Source: Hoylesella loescheii DSM 19665 = JCM 12249 = ATCC 15930 (GTDB lineage Bacteria; Bacteroidota; Bacteroidia; Bacteroidales; Bacteroidaceae). Taken from it: a DNA stretch of 64,000 bases. Made by a program: the position numbers and the translations under genes. The stretch spans positions 30,178 to 94,177 of the forward strand of contig NZ_KB899220.1 of NCBI RefSeq assembly GCF_000378085.1, in the 5' to 3' direction. The notes under the pieces were generated by a model, which worked only from the letters and a program-made list of their open reading frames with translations, was not told the origin of the DNA and made no database searches. Within the stretch, counting starts at the first letter, position 1, and each line of letters opens with the position of its first letter. Below, in pieces: positions 51,449-59,758 of this stretch.

Positions 51449-52750
51449 TTACATGTCGCCAATTGCAAACAGACCATATAGCGGCAAGTTCTCCATCCAC
51501 CCTTGGTCTACATAGCCTTTCATGGATATGCGCAAGCCCTTCAAATGGGATTCGGGATGATTGTCGATATAGGTTTTCATCGAGCGAGCACGCACATTTT
51601 CTTCTGCTTTTACTTCTATGGGGATAACTCTATCGGCCGTTTGGATAATAAAATCTATCTCGGCAGGCGACGTGTCGTTGCTCCAATAATAGGGGTTGAT
51701 GCCCATGACAACAAGCTGCTGCAACACAAATTGTTCTGTAAAAGCTCCCTTAAATTCTCTAAACACATTATCGCCAATGAGCATTTGCTTCGCAGGAGCC
51801 TCTGCCATGCAGGCAAACAGGCCACAATCAAGCAGAAAGAGTTTAAAGGCAGAGAGGTCTTCGTAGAATTTCAGTGGCGCTAGAACTTCACGAACACGAC
51901 TCACTTTGTGCACAATACCGGCATCAACAAGCCATTGTATGGCCAGTTCATAGTCTTTTGCGCGCGCGCCTTGTTTGATTACGCCATAAAGAAACTTCTT
52001 GTTTTCCTTACCCAACTGCGATGGCAGACTACTCAGCACTTGTCCTATGCGGACGCTTTCGGTTTTGGAGCTATGCTTGGAAATGTCGTTTCGGTAAGCC
52101 TCAATGATGTTGCGTTGAAGTTGGCGCACCTCGTTTAAATCTTTGTTGGCAACAAAATGGGACACCACTTCGGGCATACCGCCCACAAAATAGTAACAAC
52201 GAAGTTGCTCAATAAACTTAGTGGCAAACGTATCGATTAGCGCCCAGTCGCGCCGATGTAGCATTTGCAATAAACTTTCTTCTCCATTGGCTTCCAAAAA
52301 CTCTTCGAAATCCATCGGATGAATATCAAACAAGTCGACCTTTCCTACTGGAAAGGACTCGCCTTGGTTGAGCGTAACGCCCAATAACGAACCCGCAGCT
52401 ATCACATGATAGTCGGCAGCGTTCTCTTGAAAGTATTTCAAACTATGCAAACCGCGTGGTGCTTCTTGTATTTCATCAAAGATGATGAGCGTTTCACCTG
52501 GCTCAGGCTTCACACCCGTTATGGCCTGAATGGAAAACAAAATGCGTTCGATGTTATAATCTTCCGCAAACAAGGCCTTGGCCAATGGCTCCGCATCGCA
52601 GTTGATGTAAGCTACCGACTTGTAACAAGCATCGCCAAATGCCTTCATTAGCCATGTTTTGCCCACCTGACGCGCACCTAGCAAGATGAGCGGTTTACGA
52701 TTTCCACTTGCTTTCCACGCTTTAAGCCAATTAAATGCCTTTCTATTCAT
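51449..52750 (-). CDS. AAA_14/DUF4143 ATP-binding protein
   Basis: 433 residues. An N-terminal ATPase domain has Walker A LLGARQVGKTW, Walker B LIIFDEIQEAP and sensor-like VIAAGSLLG, followed by a winged-helix region and the C-terminal DUF4143 domain (about 205-410; YFVGGMPEVV, AFTEQFVLQQLV). The C-terminus has a PD-(D/E)xK-like pattern (AEIDFIIQTADRVIPIEVKAEENV). Such proteins are common in Bacteroidota, often in many copies, and their function is unknown; mobility or defence roles have been guessed. The gene is monocistronic and preceded by five 33-bp iterons overlapping its promoter. Confidence 0.92.
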   Translation of the reverse strand: MNRKAFNWLKAWKASGNRKPLILLGARQVGKTWLMKAFGDACYKSVAYINCDAEPLAKALFAEDYNIERILFSIQAITGVKPEPGETLIIFDEIQEAPRGLHSLKYFQENAADYHVIAAGSLLGVTLNQGESFPVGKVDLFDIHPMDFEEFLEANGEESLLQMLHRRDWALIDTFATKFIEQLRCYYFVGGMPEVVSHFVANKDLNEVRQLQRNIIEAYRNDISKHSSKTESVRIGQVLSSLPSQLGKENKKFLYGVIKQGARAKDYELAIQWLVDAGIVHKVSRVREVLAPLKFYEDLSAFKLFLLDCGLFACMAEAPAKQMLIGDNVFREFKGAFTEQFVLQQLVVMGINPYYWSNDTSPAEIDFIIQTADRVIPIEVKAEENVRARSMKTYIDNHPESHLKGLRISMKGYVDQGWMENLPLYGLFAIGDM

Positions 52751-52765
52751 ACGCTATCTTTTTTG

Positions 52766-52938
52766 CAAATATACACTTTTTCGAGGATATAAAAGGCACA
52801 AAATTACACTTTTTAGAGGATAAAACCGCAACACAACCACACTTTTCTGAGGATAAAAACAATGGAAAAGCACATTTTTTCGAGGATAAGAACACAACAA
52901 TGCTACACTTTTCTGAGGATAAACATAAAGTATTAGAG
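52766..52938 (-). promoter_or_regulatory. Promoter of the AAA_14 gene with five 33-bp iterons
   Basis: The -7 box TATATTTG (52773-52766) lies 15 bp before the ATG. Upstream are five tandem 33-bp units (52774, 52807, 52840, 52873, 52906), each on the minus strand containing TATCCTC, two bases, then AAAAGTG or AAAATG. The second unit also keeps a TAATTTTG box. Three helical turns between units would place the TATCCTC cores on one face, suggesting cooperative binding by a regulator, perhaps the ATPase itself (inference). Confidence 0.65.
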
Positions 52939-53016
52939 TTGTTTGAGACTCCAAAACAACTCGTAAAAAGGGGCATAAAGAATACAGAGAAGGGCGCTAA
53001 AAACAACTATACGCGA

Positions 53017-53594
53017 GTTCAGGATAAAACACAATCGTTATGTCAACTACCGCGTAGCGCTAGTTGATGAGATGGCTATTCGTTTCTCATCTAATCTTGC
53101 TCACGAAAGCATCGTATCTTATCCCAAGTTCACGTAACGTTTGATACTAACTTGACACAATTTAGGTAGCCCATTCCACTACTCATCACCGTTGCCAATT
53201 CACCCTTCCTACCCTCAAACATCATCTTTCATCCCCCACTATATAAGCCCTTGTAGTGAGTATTTTCAGTTCCCGTCTTGTTCCAGTTAAGTTGGACTCC
53301 TGTTCCAGCTAAGTTGGAACAGGGTTCCAATTCAACTGGAACAGCATTCCAGATAACATGGAACAGCCGTCCAAAACATGTTTAGCACGGCGGTTAATGT
53401 AATAATGCATTATCGGGGCTTATAAGGCGCATTTCCGTAACTATGGAAATGCGAACGAGGGATTGGTTAATGGGTGAGTTCGGGATAAGATACCATGCCT
53501 TTTAAACTAGACTGGACTGGTAAACGAATAGTTATCTCATCAACTAGCGCTACGCGGTAGTTGACATAACGATTGTATTTTATCCTGAACTTGC
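53017..53594. mobile_element. Element with about 118-bp inverted repeats (MITE-like or invertible)
   Basis: The left arm 53017-53133 and right arm 53474-53594 are inverted copies: GTTCAGGATAAAA, ACAATCGTTATGTC, AACTACCGCGTAGCGCTAGTT, GATGAGAT, CTATTCGTTT match almost exactly, a 25-bp stretch differs, then ATCTTATCCC and a CAC/GTG end match again. Inside each arm is a small palindrome (TCAACTA-C-CGC..GCG-C-TAGTTGA). The 340-bp centre holds array B4 and no gene. It could be a non-autonomous transposable element or an invertible segment; no recombinase is near. Confidence 0.65.
53280..53373. repeat. Dyad-lattice array B4 (TGGAAC/GTTCCA, 22-bp period)
   Basis: TGGACT at 53293, then TGGAAC at 53315, 53337 and 53359. 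NTTCCA partners lie at 53280, 53302, 53324 and 53346, with a CGTCCA variant at 53368. Exact 22-bp period. It sits inside the inverted-repeat element 53017-53594. Confidence 0.9.
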
Positions 53595-53684
53595 GCAACT
53601 AAGTGTTGGCGCTATGCACTTTAAATGTCGGTAGAAAATAAACTTTGAGAAGCGTGGATAATGCCAAAATGCGATACCCCAGCA

Positions 53685-53731
53685 AAGCATATCACTCCCC
53701 TCTCCCTTTGGAGAGGGGCTGGGGGTGAGGC
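53685..53731 (+). repeat. REP-like GC-rich palindromic element, solo copy
   Basis: AAGCATATCACTCCCC then TCTCCCTTTGGAGAGGGG then CTGGGGGTGAGGC. It is very close to the right boundary of the DUF559 cassette (27313-27360), but with no DUF559 gene beside it. Confidence 0.85.
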
Positions 53732-53783
53732 TACTTTCACGCCCATTCCATTTTATAGCGTGCCTGCAGTGAGGCCCTTTACA

Positions 53784-54554
53784 TCATTTTCTAGTATCGA
53801 GCGAACTTCGCTTATTGCGATGATAGCTGCGATATTCATCGAGAGGGATCTCCACATCAGGTTCAACGAGGGTGCATTCGTGAGGTAATTCGAACTTCAT
53901 ATACCTAATATTGAGTCCCCGTTCTATCCACATACTTTCGTAATAGGTTTGTATAGCCAGAATCTTAGCTGTTTGCTCGTCGATGCCGGGCGTATTATAG
54001 AGGTCCTCGGTACGAAACAACTGGTTGAGCTTGTTGGCCGAAACCACGTGGGTGGTATAGGTAAAGAGGAAGTTTGAATCGGTTTTGAGGTGCACCACGC
54101 CATTGTTTTGTAAGAAGCGACGATAACGTTCGAGAAAGAATGTGCTTGTAAGTCGCTTGTGCACATTCTTCATCTGCGGGTCGCTAAACGTGAGCCATAG
54201 TTCCTGAACCTCGTCGGGGGCGAAGAAGCGATCGATAATCTCGATGTTAGTACGCAAGAAAGCCACATTCTTAAGACCCTGCTGCAAGGCCATTTTTGCA
54301 CCTTTCCACATGCGTGCGCCCTTTATATCCACCCCAATAAAGTTGGTTTCGGGATAGAGTTTGGCCAATTCAACGGTGTATTCGCCCTTTCCACAACCCA
54401 ATTCAAGCACAATGGGGTTGTCGTTATGGAAGTAATCGCGGCGCCATTGCCCACGCATGGCAAAAGGCGTGCTATCTATTACGGAATAAGGAAATTGGAA
54501 AACGTTGCTAAACGTTTCCATCTCGGCGAACTTTTCTAGTTTTCCTTTGCTCAT
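53784..54554 (-). CDS. trmB: tRNA (guanine-N7-)-methyltransferase
   Basis: 256 residues. It methylates G46 in the variable loop of tRNAs using S-adenosylmethionine. A Rossmann-type core shows the SAM motif [39 protein letters not shown], the TrmB active-site stretch [30 protein letters not shown] and [16 protein letters not shown]. The family's usual DPWPK motif reads DPQMK here, a common Bacteroidota variant. C-terminal [19 protein letters not shown] is typical. Monocistronic by appearance; no clear promoter was seen. Confidence 0.93.
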   Translation of the reverse strand: MSKGKLEKFAEMETFSNVFQFPYSVIDSTPFAMRGQWRRDYFHNDNPIVLELGCGKGEYTVELAKLYPETNFIGVDIKGARMWKGAKMALQQGLKNVAFLRTNIEIIDRFFAPDEVQELWLTFSDPQMKNVHKRLTSTFFLERYRRFLQNNGVVHLKTDSNFLFTYTTHVVSANKLNQLFRTEDLYNTPGIDEQTAKILAIQTYYESMWIERGLNIRYMKFELPHECTLVEPDVEIPLDEYRSYHRNKRSSLDTRK

Positions 54555-54735
54555 TTTATGGGGTAAGGATGAGGGTTGTTAAGGGATTAAGCGTTGCTAT
54601 GGAATCATTTTAAACGACCCGTTATAAAACGAATGCATCTCTAAGCACATTCAAAAAAATCCCCATTACTGAACGATTCTGCTTTATAGTAATTCTCTTA
54701 TGACCTTCCTTTCTACTATCTAACCATCTCGACCA

Positions 54736-55758
54736 CTACTCAATCACCACCGTTGTCCACCCGTGCTTGTCTTCTTCGATGCCATATTGTATGTTGCGCA
54801 ACAGGTTATAGAGACGCGTAGACACAGGTCCAGGTTTGCCATCGGCACTAAATGTGTAGCGCTGACCTGTCTCCATATCGTCGAGATAAGAAATAGGACT
54901 AATCACGGCAGCCGTTCCGCACGCTCCTGCCTCTTCGAAGGTGACCAACTCTTCTTCGGGAATAGGTCTCCGTTCAACCTCCATTCCCAAGTCGCGAGCC
55001 AGCTGCATCAAGCTATCGTTGGTGATACTGGGCAAGATGGAAGTAGATTTTGGCGTAACGTATGTATTGCCTTTGATGGCGAAGAAGTTGGCTGCTCCAC
55101 ATTCGTCAACATACTTTTTCTCTTTCGCATCAAGGTAAAACTCGCTGGCATAGCCTTTTTCGTGGGCCAAAGCGTTGGCCCGTAGCGAAGCGGCATAGTT
55201 GCCACCAACCTTGTACATACCTGTTCCAAGAGGTGCCGAGCGGTCAAAATTACGCATGATAACGTAGGGATTGGTTGAAAATCCACCTTTGAAGTAAGGC
55301 CCTACGGGTGTTACGAAGATGAGAAACAGGTATTCTTCGGCTGGCTTAACGCCCACTTGGGCGCTAGTGCCAATGAGCAAAGGGCGAATATATAACGCAG
55401 CCTTGCTCTCGTAGGTGGGAATATATTCTTGGTTAAGGCGTATCACCTTAGTTACCATTTCTTCGAAAAGGCTGACGGGTACCGTAGGCATCATGATGCC
55501 CTTACAGGTTTCTTGCAGGCGAGCAGCATTCTCGCCCATGCGAAACACGCGCACTTTGCCATCGGGACAGCGGTAAGCCTTCAATCCTTCGAATGCTTCT
55601 TGCCCATAGTGCAAGCATGTTGCAGCCATGTGTAGCTTTAAATACTCGTCAGAGCAGGTCTCTATTTCGCCCCATTTTCCATCGCGGTAATAACAGCGCA
55701 CGTTGTAATCGGTTGGTATATAACCAAAATTCAAACCTGCCCAATCTAAATTCTTCAT
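54736..55758 (-). CDS. ilvE: Branched-chain-amino-acid aminotransferase
   Basis: 340 residues from ATG 55758 (MKNLDWAGLNFGYIPTD); an upstream in-frame ATG at 55788 adds 10 unlikely residues. A fold-type IV PLP enzyme that makes or degrades Leu, Ile and Val by transamination with 2-oxoglutarate. Diagnostic blocks: LHYGQEAFEGLKAYRCPDGKVRVFR, YIRPLLIGTS, the PLP lysine in GTGMYKVGGNYAASLRA, LDAKEKKYVDECGAANFF, and the phosphate-binding FEEAGACGTAAVISPI. Monocistronic, with promoter at 55849-55880. Confidence 0.95.
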   Translation of the reverse strand: MKNLDWAGLNFGYIPTDYNVRCYYRDGKWGEIETCSDEYLKLHMAATCLHYGQEAFEGLKAYRCPDGKVRVFRMGENAARLQETCKGIMMPTVPVSLFEEMVTKVIRLNQEYIPTYESKAALYIRPLLIGTSAQVGVKPAEEYLFLIFVTPVGPYFKGGFSTNPYVIMRNFDRSAPLGTGMYKVGGNYAASLRANALAHEKGYASEFYLDAKEKKYVDECGAANFFAIKGNTYVTPKSTSILPSITNDSLMQLARDLGMEVERRPIPEEELVTFEEAGACGTAAVISPISYLDDMETGQRYTFSADGKPGPVSTRLYNLLRNIQYGIEEDKHGWTTVVIE

Positions 55759-55848
55759 GTTGTAAATTTGTTTTTGCCGCCCCCACACGTTGCCGTTTCA
55801 CGGCAAAAAGCGTTGCAAGGGTCATAGCTTTTGTCGTTTCGTGTAGTA

Positions 55849-55880
55849 CAAAGGTAATCAATTAGCCTCACCCCCGCAAC
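55849..55880 (-). promoter_or_regulatory. Promoter of ilvE
   Basis: Minus strand GTTG (55880-55877), 20 bp, TACCTTTG (55856-55849), about 90 bp before the start codon. A fragment resembling the REP-like element (GCCTCACCCCCGCAACC) overlaps the -33 region. Confidence 0.6.
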
Positions 55881-56057
55881 CGTTTGTCGCGGTTTTTCTA
55901 ACGAATGGACATACCACAGGCCTAAAGAGCCTTCGCCAAGCATACGCAGAATGCAGACCTATACAAGCATCTTTACCCATAACATCGTGCTAGGTAAGGA
56001 CATAAAAGCCACCTTTAGGCAGTGTGCCAGCGGTATGCCAACACACCACAAACGGCA

Positions 56058-57770
56058 TTATTCGTCGCCTTGTATCACCATTTTGCGCTTTATGGCACTC
56101 AATTCTATGCTCACATCCTTTCCTTCTGTGGGCAATATTTCAACGCGTTTGTAGCGCACGTCAGACAAACCTTCCATACATCCCCAACCTTTTATCACCA
56201 CGAGGTTAACCAATCCCTTATCATCTGCTTCAAATCGGGTTCGTTTATAATCTTCGTCTTCATCGCTGCAAATAAGTTCGACCAGCATTTTATTAATATG
56301 TGCTGCACCGATATTCAGAGCCGTCACGTCACTTACCGACAAACTGTCTATCCTTATCTGTGAATTGAGTGTCAAGTTCCTACCACCTACCACCTTCACA
56401 CTTCGCATATTGGCTTCACCCAACAGTGTTTTTTGTCTGCCGCTTTGTTTAACAAGCAACGTTCCGGGCAAGGTATTCACTATTATTCGCACCTTATTAT
56501 CGTCGGTAAAGTTCTTGTCTATGGCTGTACGTTCCTTGCCATCGGCTCCTTTAATAAGGTATGATATCTCGCCTTTTTCGGCAGCGCTGCTCGAATTTGT
56601 TTTACCATCAGGGCCACTTAAAAGTTCTATGTTCGATATGCTCTGGTTTTCTAGCGAGTCGCTTATCGCGTAATACAAGGTATTACCTTTCTGCCTTACT
56701 TTTATTAACTGCTCAGGATAAATCACAGAACACTGCGAAGCATCGCTAACAAAGTTTACCTCCACAGCCAAGGTAAGTCCATATTCACACTCCGATAGTG
56801 ATTCTTCTGTCTTTTCGAATACCACTGCCGACACGGGAGCAATGCGTTGCTCTGTTGTTCGGTCCAAGTAGACGGTCTTTTTCTCGGTAACGAAATCCGT
56901 ATAATCATTGTCTGACGAGAAGCGAGCCACCGCACCTACGTTTACCAGCAAGACAGTAAAGATGAAATAACCTAGCACCCATGCCTTCGCGCCTTTGATA
57001 GAGAATTCGTCTACCACTTCCATATCCTTAAAGCACCTGTAAGACAGCCACCAGATAAATGGCACCGAAAGGCGACCATACCAAATTAAAACCGATTCGT
57101 AGAAAGAACCACCCGAGAATGAGAAAAGCGCACCAAAGAGAAGCATTAAGGAAGCGCCAAACCAATAAAGGACAAACAGGAAAAGCGTGGTTTTAAGTAT
57201 GGCACGCTTTACGAAGAAAACACCACCCAAGGCGTAAACGGCCGTACACCAGAAATAGGTTAGCCAAGTGTTTACCGCCAAGGTCGAAGTGCTATCCGAG
57301 TCGCCCCAAATGGGTATAAACTTAAGCTCTATTTGCGGAAAGATAGCACTGAAAAACAGCACACGAAGCCCATCAACCAGATATAAACATGCCAAGAAGC
57401 ATACCAAATAAAGGGGTATGCAAATTATCCAACGTGCAAGCCAGTTCTCAAAAGGCGTTACGGGGAAAGTTAATGCGCCTATCCGTTCTGCCTTTCGCCG
57501 TGCGCCGCTCAGCATTTCGGTAGCGAAGAAAGCCCCAGAAACAAAAAAGATGATGGCAAAAACAACGAAAAGTATTTCCACTGCCCTATCGGTACTAGAC
57601 GAATCTGCATCGTAGGTTGCAAAAGCCACCCAAAACTCGATCATCACTATGCAGCCCAAGAGTATGGCTAAGCGCATGGCATTGGTGCGCCAGCGTTCTA
57701 CCAGCAGTTTAGTAAGGTAGGCCCAAAAGCGCTTGAAGTTGAATTTCTCGTTTGTATTGTTCATTGTCAT
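56058..57770 (-). CDS. ABC transporter permease-like membrane protein with large C-terminal domain
   Basis: 570 residues. The N-terminal half (about 1-280) has about 6-7 membrane helices (LAILLGCIVMIEFWVAF, ILFVVFAIIFFVSGAFF, WIICIPLYLVCFLACLYLV, LTYFWCTAVYALGGVFFV, TTLFLFVLYWFGASLMLLF, AWVLGYFIFTVLLVNVGAV) with the RRKAERIGALTFPVTPFENWLARW loop seen in Bacteroidota ABC-2-like permeases. The C-terminal half (about 290-570) is a soluble, Ser/Asn-rich beta region, unusual in length; a right-handed beta-helix-like or DUF2807-type fold is possible (SVKVVGGRNLTLNSQIRIDSLSVSDVTALNIG). It pairs with the ATPase encoded 9 bp upstream. Substrate unknown. Confidence 0.8.
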   Translation of the reverse strand: MTMNNTNEKFNFKRFWAYLTKLLVERWRTNAMRLAILLGCIVMIEFWVAFATYDADSSSTDRAVEILFVVFAIIFFVSGAFFATEMLSGARRKAERIGALTFPVTPFENWLARWIICIPLYLVCFLACLYLVDGLRVLFFSAIFPQIELKFIPIWGDSDSTSTLAVNTWLTYFWCTAVYALGGVFFVKRAILKTTLFLFVLYWFGASLMLLFGALFSFSGGSFYESVLIWYGRLSVPFIWWLSYRCFKDMEVVDEFSIKGAKAWVLGYFIFTVLLVNVGAVARFSSDNDYTDFVTEKKTVYLDRTTEQRIAPVSAVVFEKTEESLSECEYGLTLAVEVNFVSDASQCSVIYPEQLIKVRQKGNTLYYAISDSLENQSISNIELLSGPDGKTNSSSAAEKGEISYLIKGADGKERTAIDKNFTDDNKVRIIVNTLPGTLLVKQSGRQKTLLGEANMRSVKVVGGRNLTLNSQIRIDSLSVSDVTALNIGAAHINKMLVELICSDEDEDYKRTRFEADDKGLVNLVVIKGWGCMEGLSDVRYKRVEILPTEGKDVSIELSAIKRKMVIQGDE

Positions 57771-57779
57771 TTTGCCGTT

Positions 57780-58481
57780 TTATTGGTTGATACGTTCATT
57801 AAAAAAGCGCTCGAGATCTATCTGCCCATCGGGGAAGATGCTCTTCATGTCGGTATTGGCCAATATTTGGCTGTGGTCGAACATCACGATATGGTCTAAC
57901 ACCTGCTCAATATCCTTCACTTGATGCGTAGAAATCACAAAGATGCTTTCCGGAGTGCGCCCTTCGGTGATAAATTCCCTAAATTGCGCCTTTCCAGGGA
58001 TGTCTAAACCATTGGTAGGTTCGTCCATTAGCAGCACGCGGGTGTGAGTAGCCATGGCGAAACTCATGAACACCTTCTTACCTTGACCCAACGAGAGATT
58101 GCCCAGATGCGTGTCTTCGTTCATGCCAAAAACACTGAGATAGCGACGCAAATCATCGTGAGAGAAGCGCGGATAAAACACGCTGTTAACGCGAATATAC
58201 TCTGAAAGCGACACGCGCGGCAGCTCGTACTCGTCGGGAACGATAAAGATATCGGTGGTGGTGATGGGGTTTCGCAACCGCACATCACATTCGTTGAACG
58301 TAACCATTCCCTCATCGGCTCGCAACAAGCCCGCCATGAGATAGAGCAAGGTGGTTTTTCCTGCCCCGTTAGGTCCAAGTAAGCCGTAGATATGTCCAGG
58401 CGAAAAGCTGGTGGAGAAGTCGTTAAATATCTTTTTTCCCGACTTTTTATACGCGAATGTTAGGTTTTCTATATCAAGCAT
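57780..58481 (-). CDS. ABC transporter ATP-binding protein
   Basis: 233 residues. Walker A GLLGPNGAGKTT, Q-loop region IVPDEYELP, signature NLSLGQGKKVFM (LSLGQ), Walker B VLLMDEPTNGLD and H-switch VISTHQ. The layout is that of short exporter-type ATPases often regulated by a GntR (YtrA-like) gene, but no such regulator is adjacent. The permease-like gene follows after 9 bp. It energises transport, probably export, of an unknown substrate. No clear promoter was recognised. Confidence 0.92.
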   Translation of the reverse strand: MLDIENLTFAYKKSGKKIFNDFSTSFSPGHIYGLLGPNGAGKTTLLYLMAGLLRADEGMVTFNECDVRLRNPITTTDIFIVPDEYELPRVSLSEYIRVNSVFYPRFSHDDLRRYLSVFGMNEDTHLGNLSLGQGKKVFMSFAMATHTRVLLMDEPTNGLDIPGKAQFREFITEGRTPESIFVISTHQVKDIEQVLDHIVMFDHSQILANTDMKSIFPDGQIDLERFFNERINQ

Positions 58482-58847
58482 GGGTTATGTTTATGATGTT
58501 AAAACTTACTGCATGTACGCCTTAGAGTGCCCCACCCCCACTTGACCAAACACGTGCCGTTACACGATACCATTTGGATGGGCGTATGTCTTGATGTGGA
58601 GCAACACGCCAGCGAGGGCAAATTTCGCAAAAAAAGGCCAATATCCCAAATGATTGTAGATATTTTTTACATTTTGGCAATAAAAATAATGCCGCACTTT
58701 TGCATGCGCGCGGTTGTTTATTCTGTCTGCCATCGTTCGCCTGATGCAACAAGGCTCATGGCGAATCTTTACTTGCCCCCACTCTATTTTCGTATTGTTC
58801 ACGTTCAAATCAATGGTGCTTTTCATCCCTGTTTACCCCAAAACACG
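58482..58847. other. Intergenic stretch without recognised content
   Basis: Between the ABC ATPase start and the small-protein promoter. Several short open frames exist but none has a signal, domain or consistent codon pattern. I see no repeat family, tRNA or riboswitch here. Confidence 0.6.
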
Positions 58848-58855
58848 TACCTTTG
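58848..58855 (+). promoter_or_regulatory. Promoter -7 box of the small conserved protein
   Basis: TACCTTTG, 24 bp before the ATG at 58880; the -33 position shows only TTTC. Confidence 0.55.
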
Positions 58856-58879
58856 CATGATACAAAGACATAATAGGAG

Positions 58880-59128
58880 ATGACAAATTACCACTTTTAT
58901 AAGGCAAACAAAAGCGACACAATCTATTGGGTAGACAACGTTGAATGTGTTGGCGAGCACCTGTTCACTTTCGACAAAAAGAAAATATTTAATTTGTTCG
59001 CCGACTATCCGCACAACTTGGCAAAAGAACAAAAGGACATCTTCGACAAGGAAAACCCGTATTGGGCAGACTTTTTCGGGGATAGTACGTTTGAAGAAAA
59101 GAAAAATGACGTATCAGCAATACGATAA
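58880..59128 (+). CDS. Small conserved cytosolic protein (DUF7675-like)
   Basis: 82 residues with no signal or membrane segment. The sequence is rich in aromatic and acidic residues: NYHFYKANKSDTIYWVDN, GEHLFTFDKKKIFNLFADYP, EQKDIFDKENPYWADFFGD. This resembles a small Firmicutes/Bacteroidota family (I believe DUF7675) in which the FDKENPYWADFF block is the strongest signature. Function unknown. It has its own promoter box and stands alone. Codon use and the clean fit to the promoter support it as a real gene despite its size. Confidence 0.7.
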   Translation: MTNYHFYKANKSDTIYWVDNVECVGEHLFTFDKKKIFNLFADYPHNLAKEQKDIFDKENPYWADFFGDSTFEEKKNDVSAIR

Positions 59129-59257
59129 ACGAAGAGCAACCGAAAAGGAATTAAGAGCCATTAAAGGCTAACGACAAGCGAAAACATCATCGGCCGAAGG
59201 GCACGAAATAAGTCCTTACAACATGCTTTCATACCAAGCGCCACGTTATCGCTATGA

Positions 59258-59352
59258 TGTAACCCTGTTCCATGTCAGCTGGAATGCTGTTCCAACTCAA
59301 CTGTAACATTGTTCCATGTGACATGGAACAGGAGTCCCGCTATGCTGTTACA
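59258..59352. repeat. Dyad-lattice array B5 (TGGAAC/GTTCCA, 22-bp period)
   Basis: TGTAAC at 59258, TGGAAT at 59280, TGTAAC at 59302, TGGAAC at 59324; GTTCCA partners at 59267, 59289 and 59311, with a decayed AGTCCC at 59333. An off-register GTTACA closes the array at 59347. An alternating CG/TA tract (CGCGCGCG then TATATATA) lies at about 59517-59545. The rest of 59129-59714 shows no gene. Confidence 0.85.
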
Positions 59353-59714
59353 CATCCTTACACGTAAAAGGCCAATGCAAAAGCCTCTTAAACGCGCCTG
59401 ATGAGCATAGAGAATGGTGGAAGAAAGCATTGAAAATTCGTTGTAAAGCTTTGATATAGGGATACGTGTAACCAAGGTTGGCATCCCGAAAAACGTTTTA
59501 TGGCGTGCCGTATTCACGCGCGTGCGCGCGCGTATATATATTATATAGTAGCCTTTTCGAAACCATAAAAACATCATATTAGTTACTTCGCACAACTCCC
59601 CAACCCACTTTTTTACCGCTATTTACGTAAAATTGCACGCTTTTTCGGGAAAAGAATGAATAGAGAGGGCTTATATTAAATATCTCTCGCCTAACTTATA
59701 TTGTAGCTTTTTAT

Positions 59715-59722
59715 TAACTTTG
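59715..59722 (+). promoter_or_regulatory. Promoter -7 box of the nadBAC operon
   Basis: TAACTTTG, 37 bp before nadB ATG 59759; it rules out an in-frame ATG at 59720, which overlaps the box. No good -33 match. Confidence 0.6.
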
Positions 59723-59758
59723 CATCGTCTATTTGAATATTATCAGAATAAAACATTT

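Noticed and set aside
52735..53067. Plus-strand open frame of 110 codons with five 11-residue HFxEDK repeats
   Set aside because: The periodicity comes from the 33-bp iterons of the opposite-strand promoter; the frame has no good start signal and the reverse strand gives an equally regular frame, so it is not taken as a gene.
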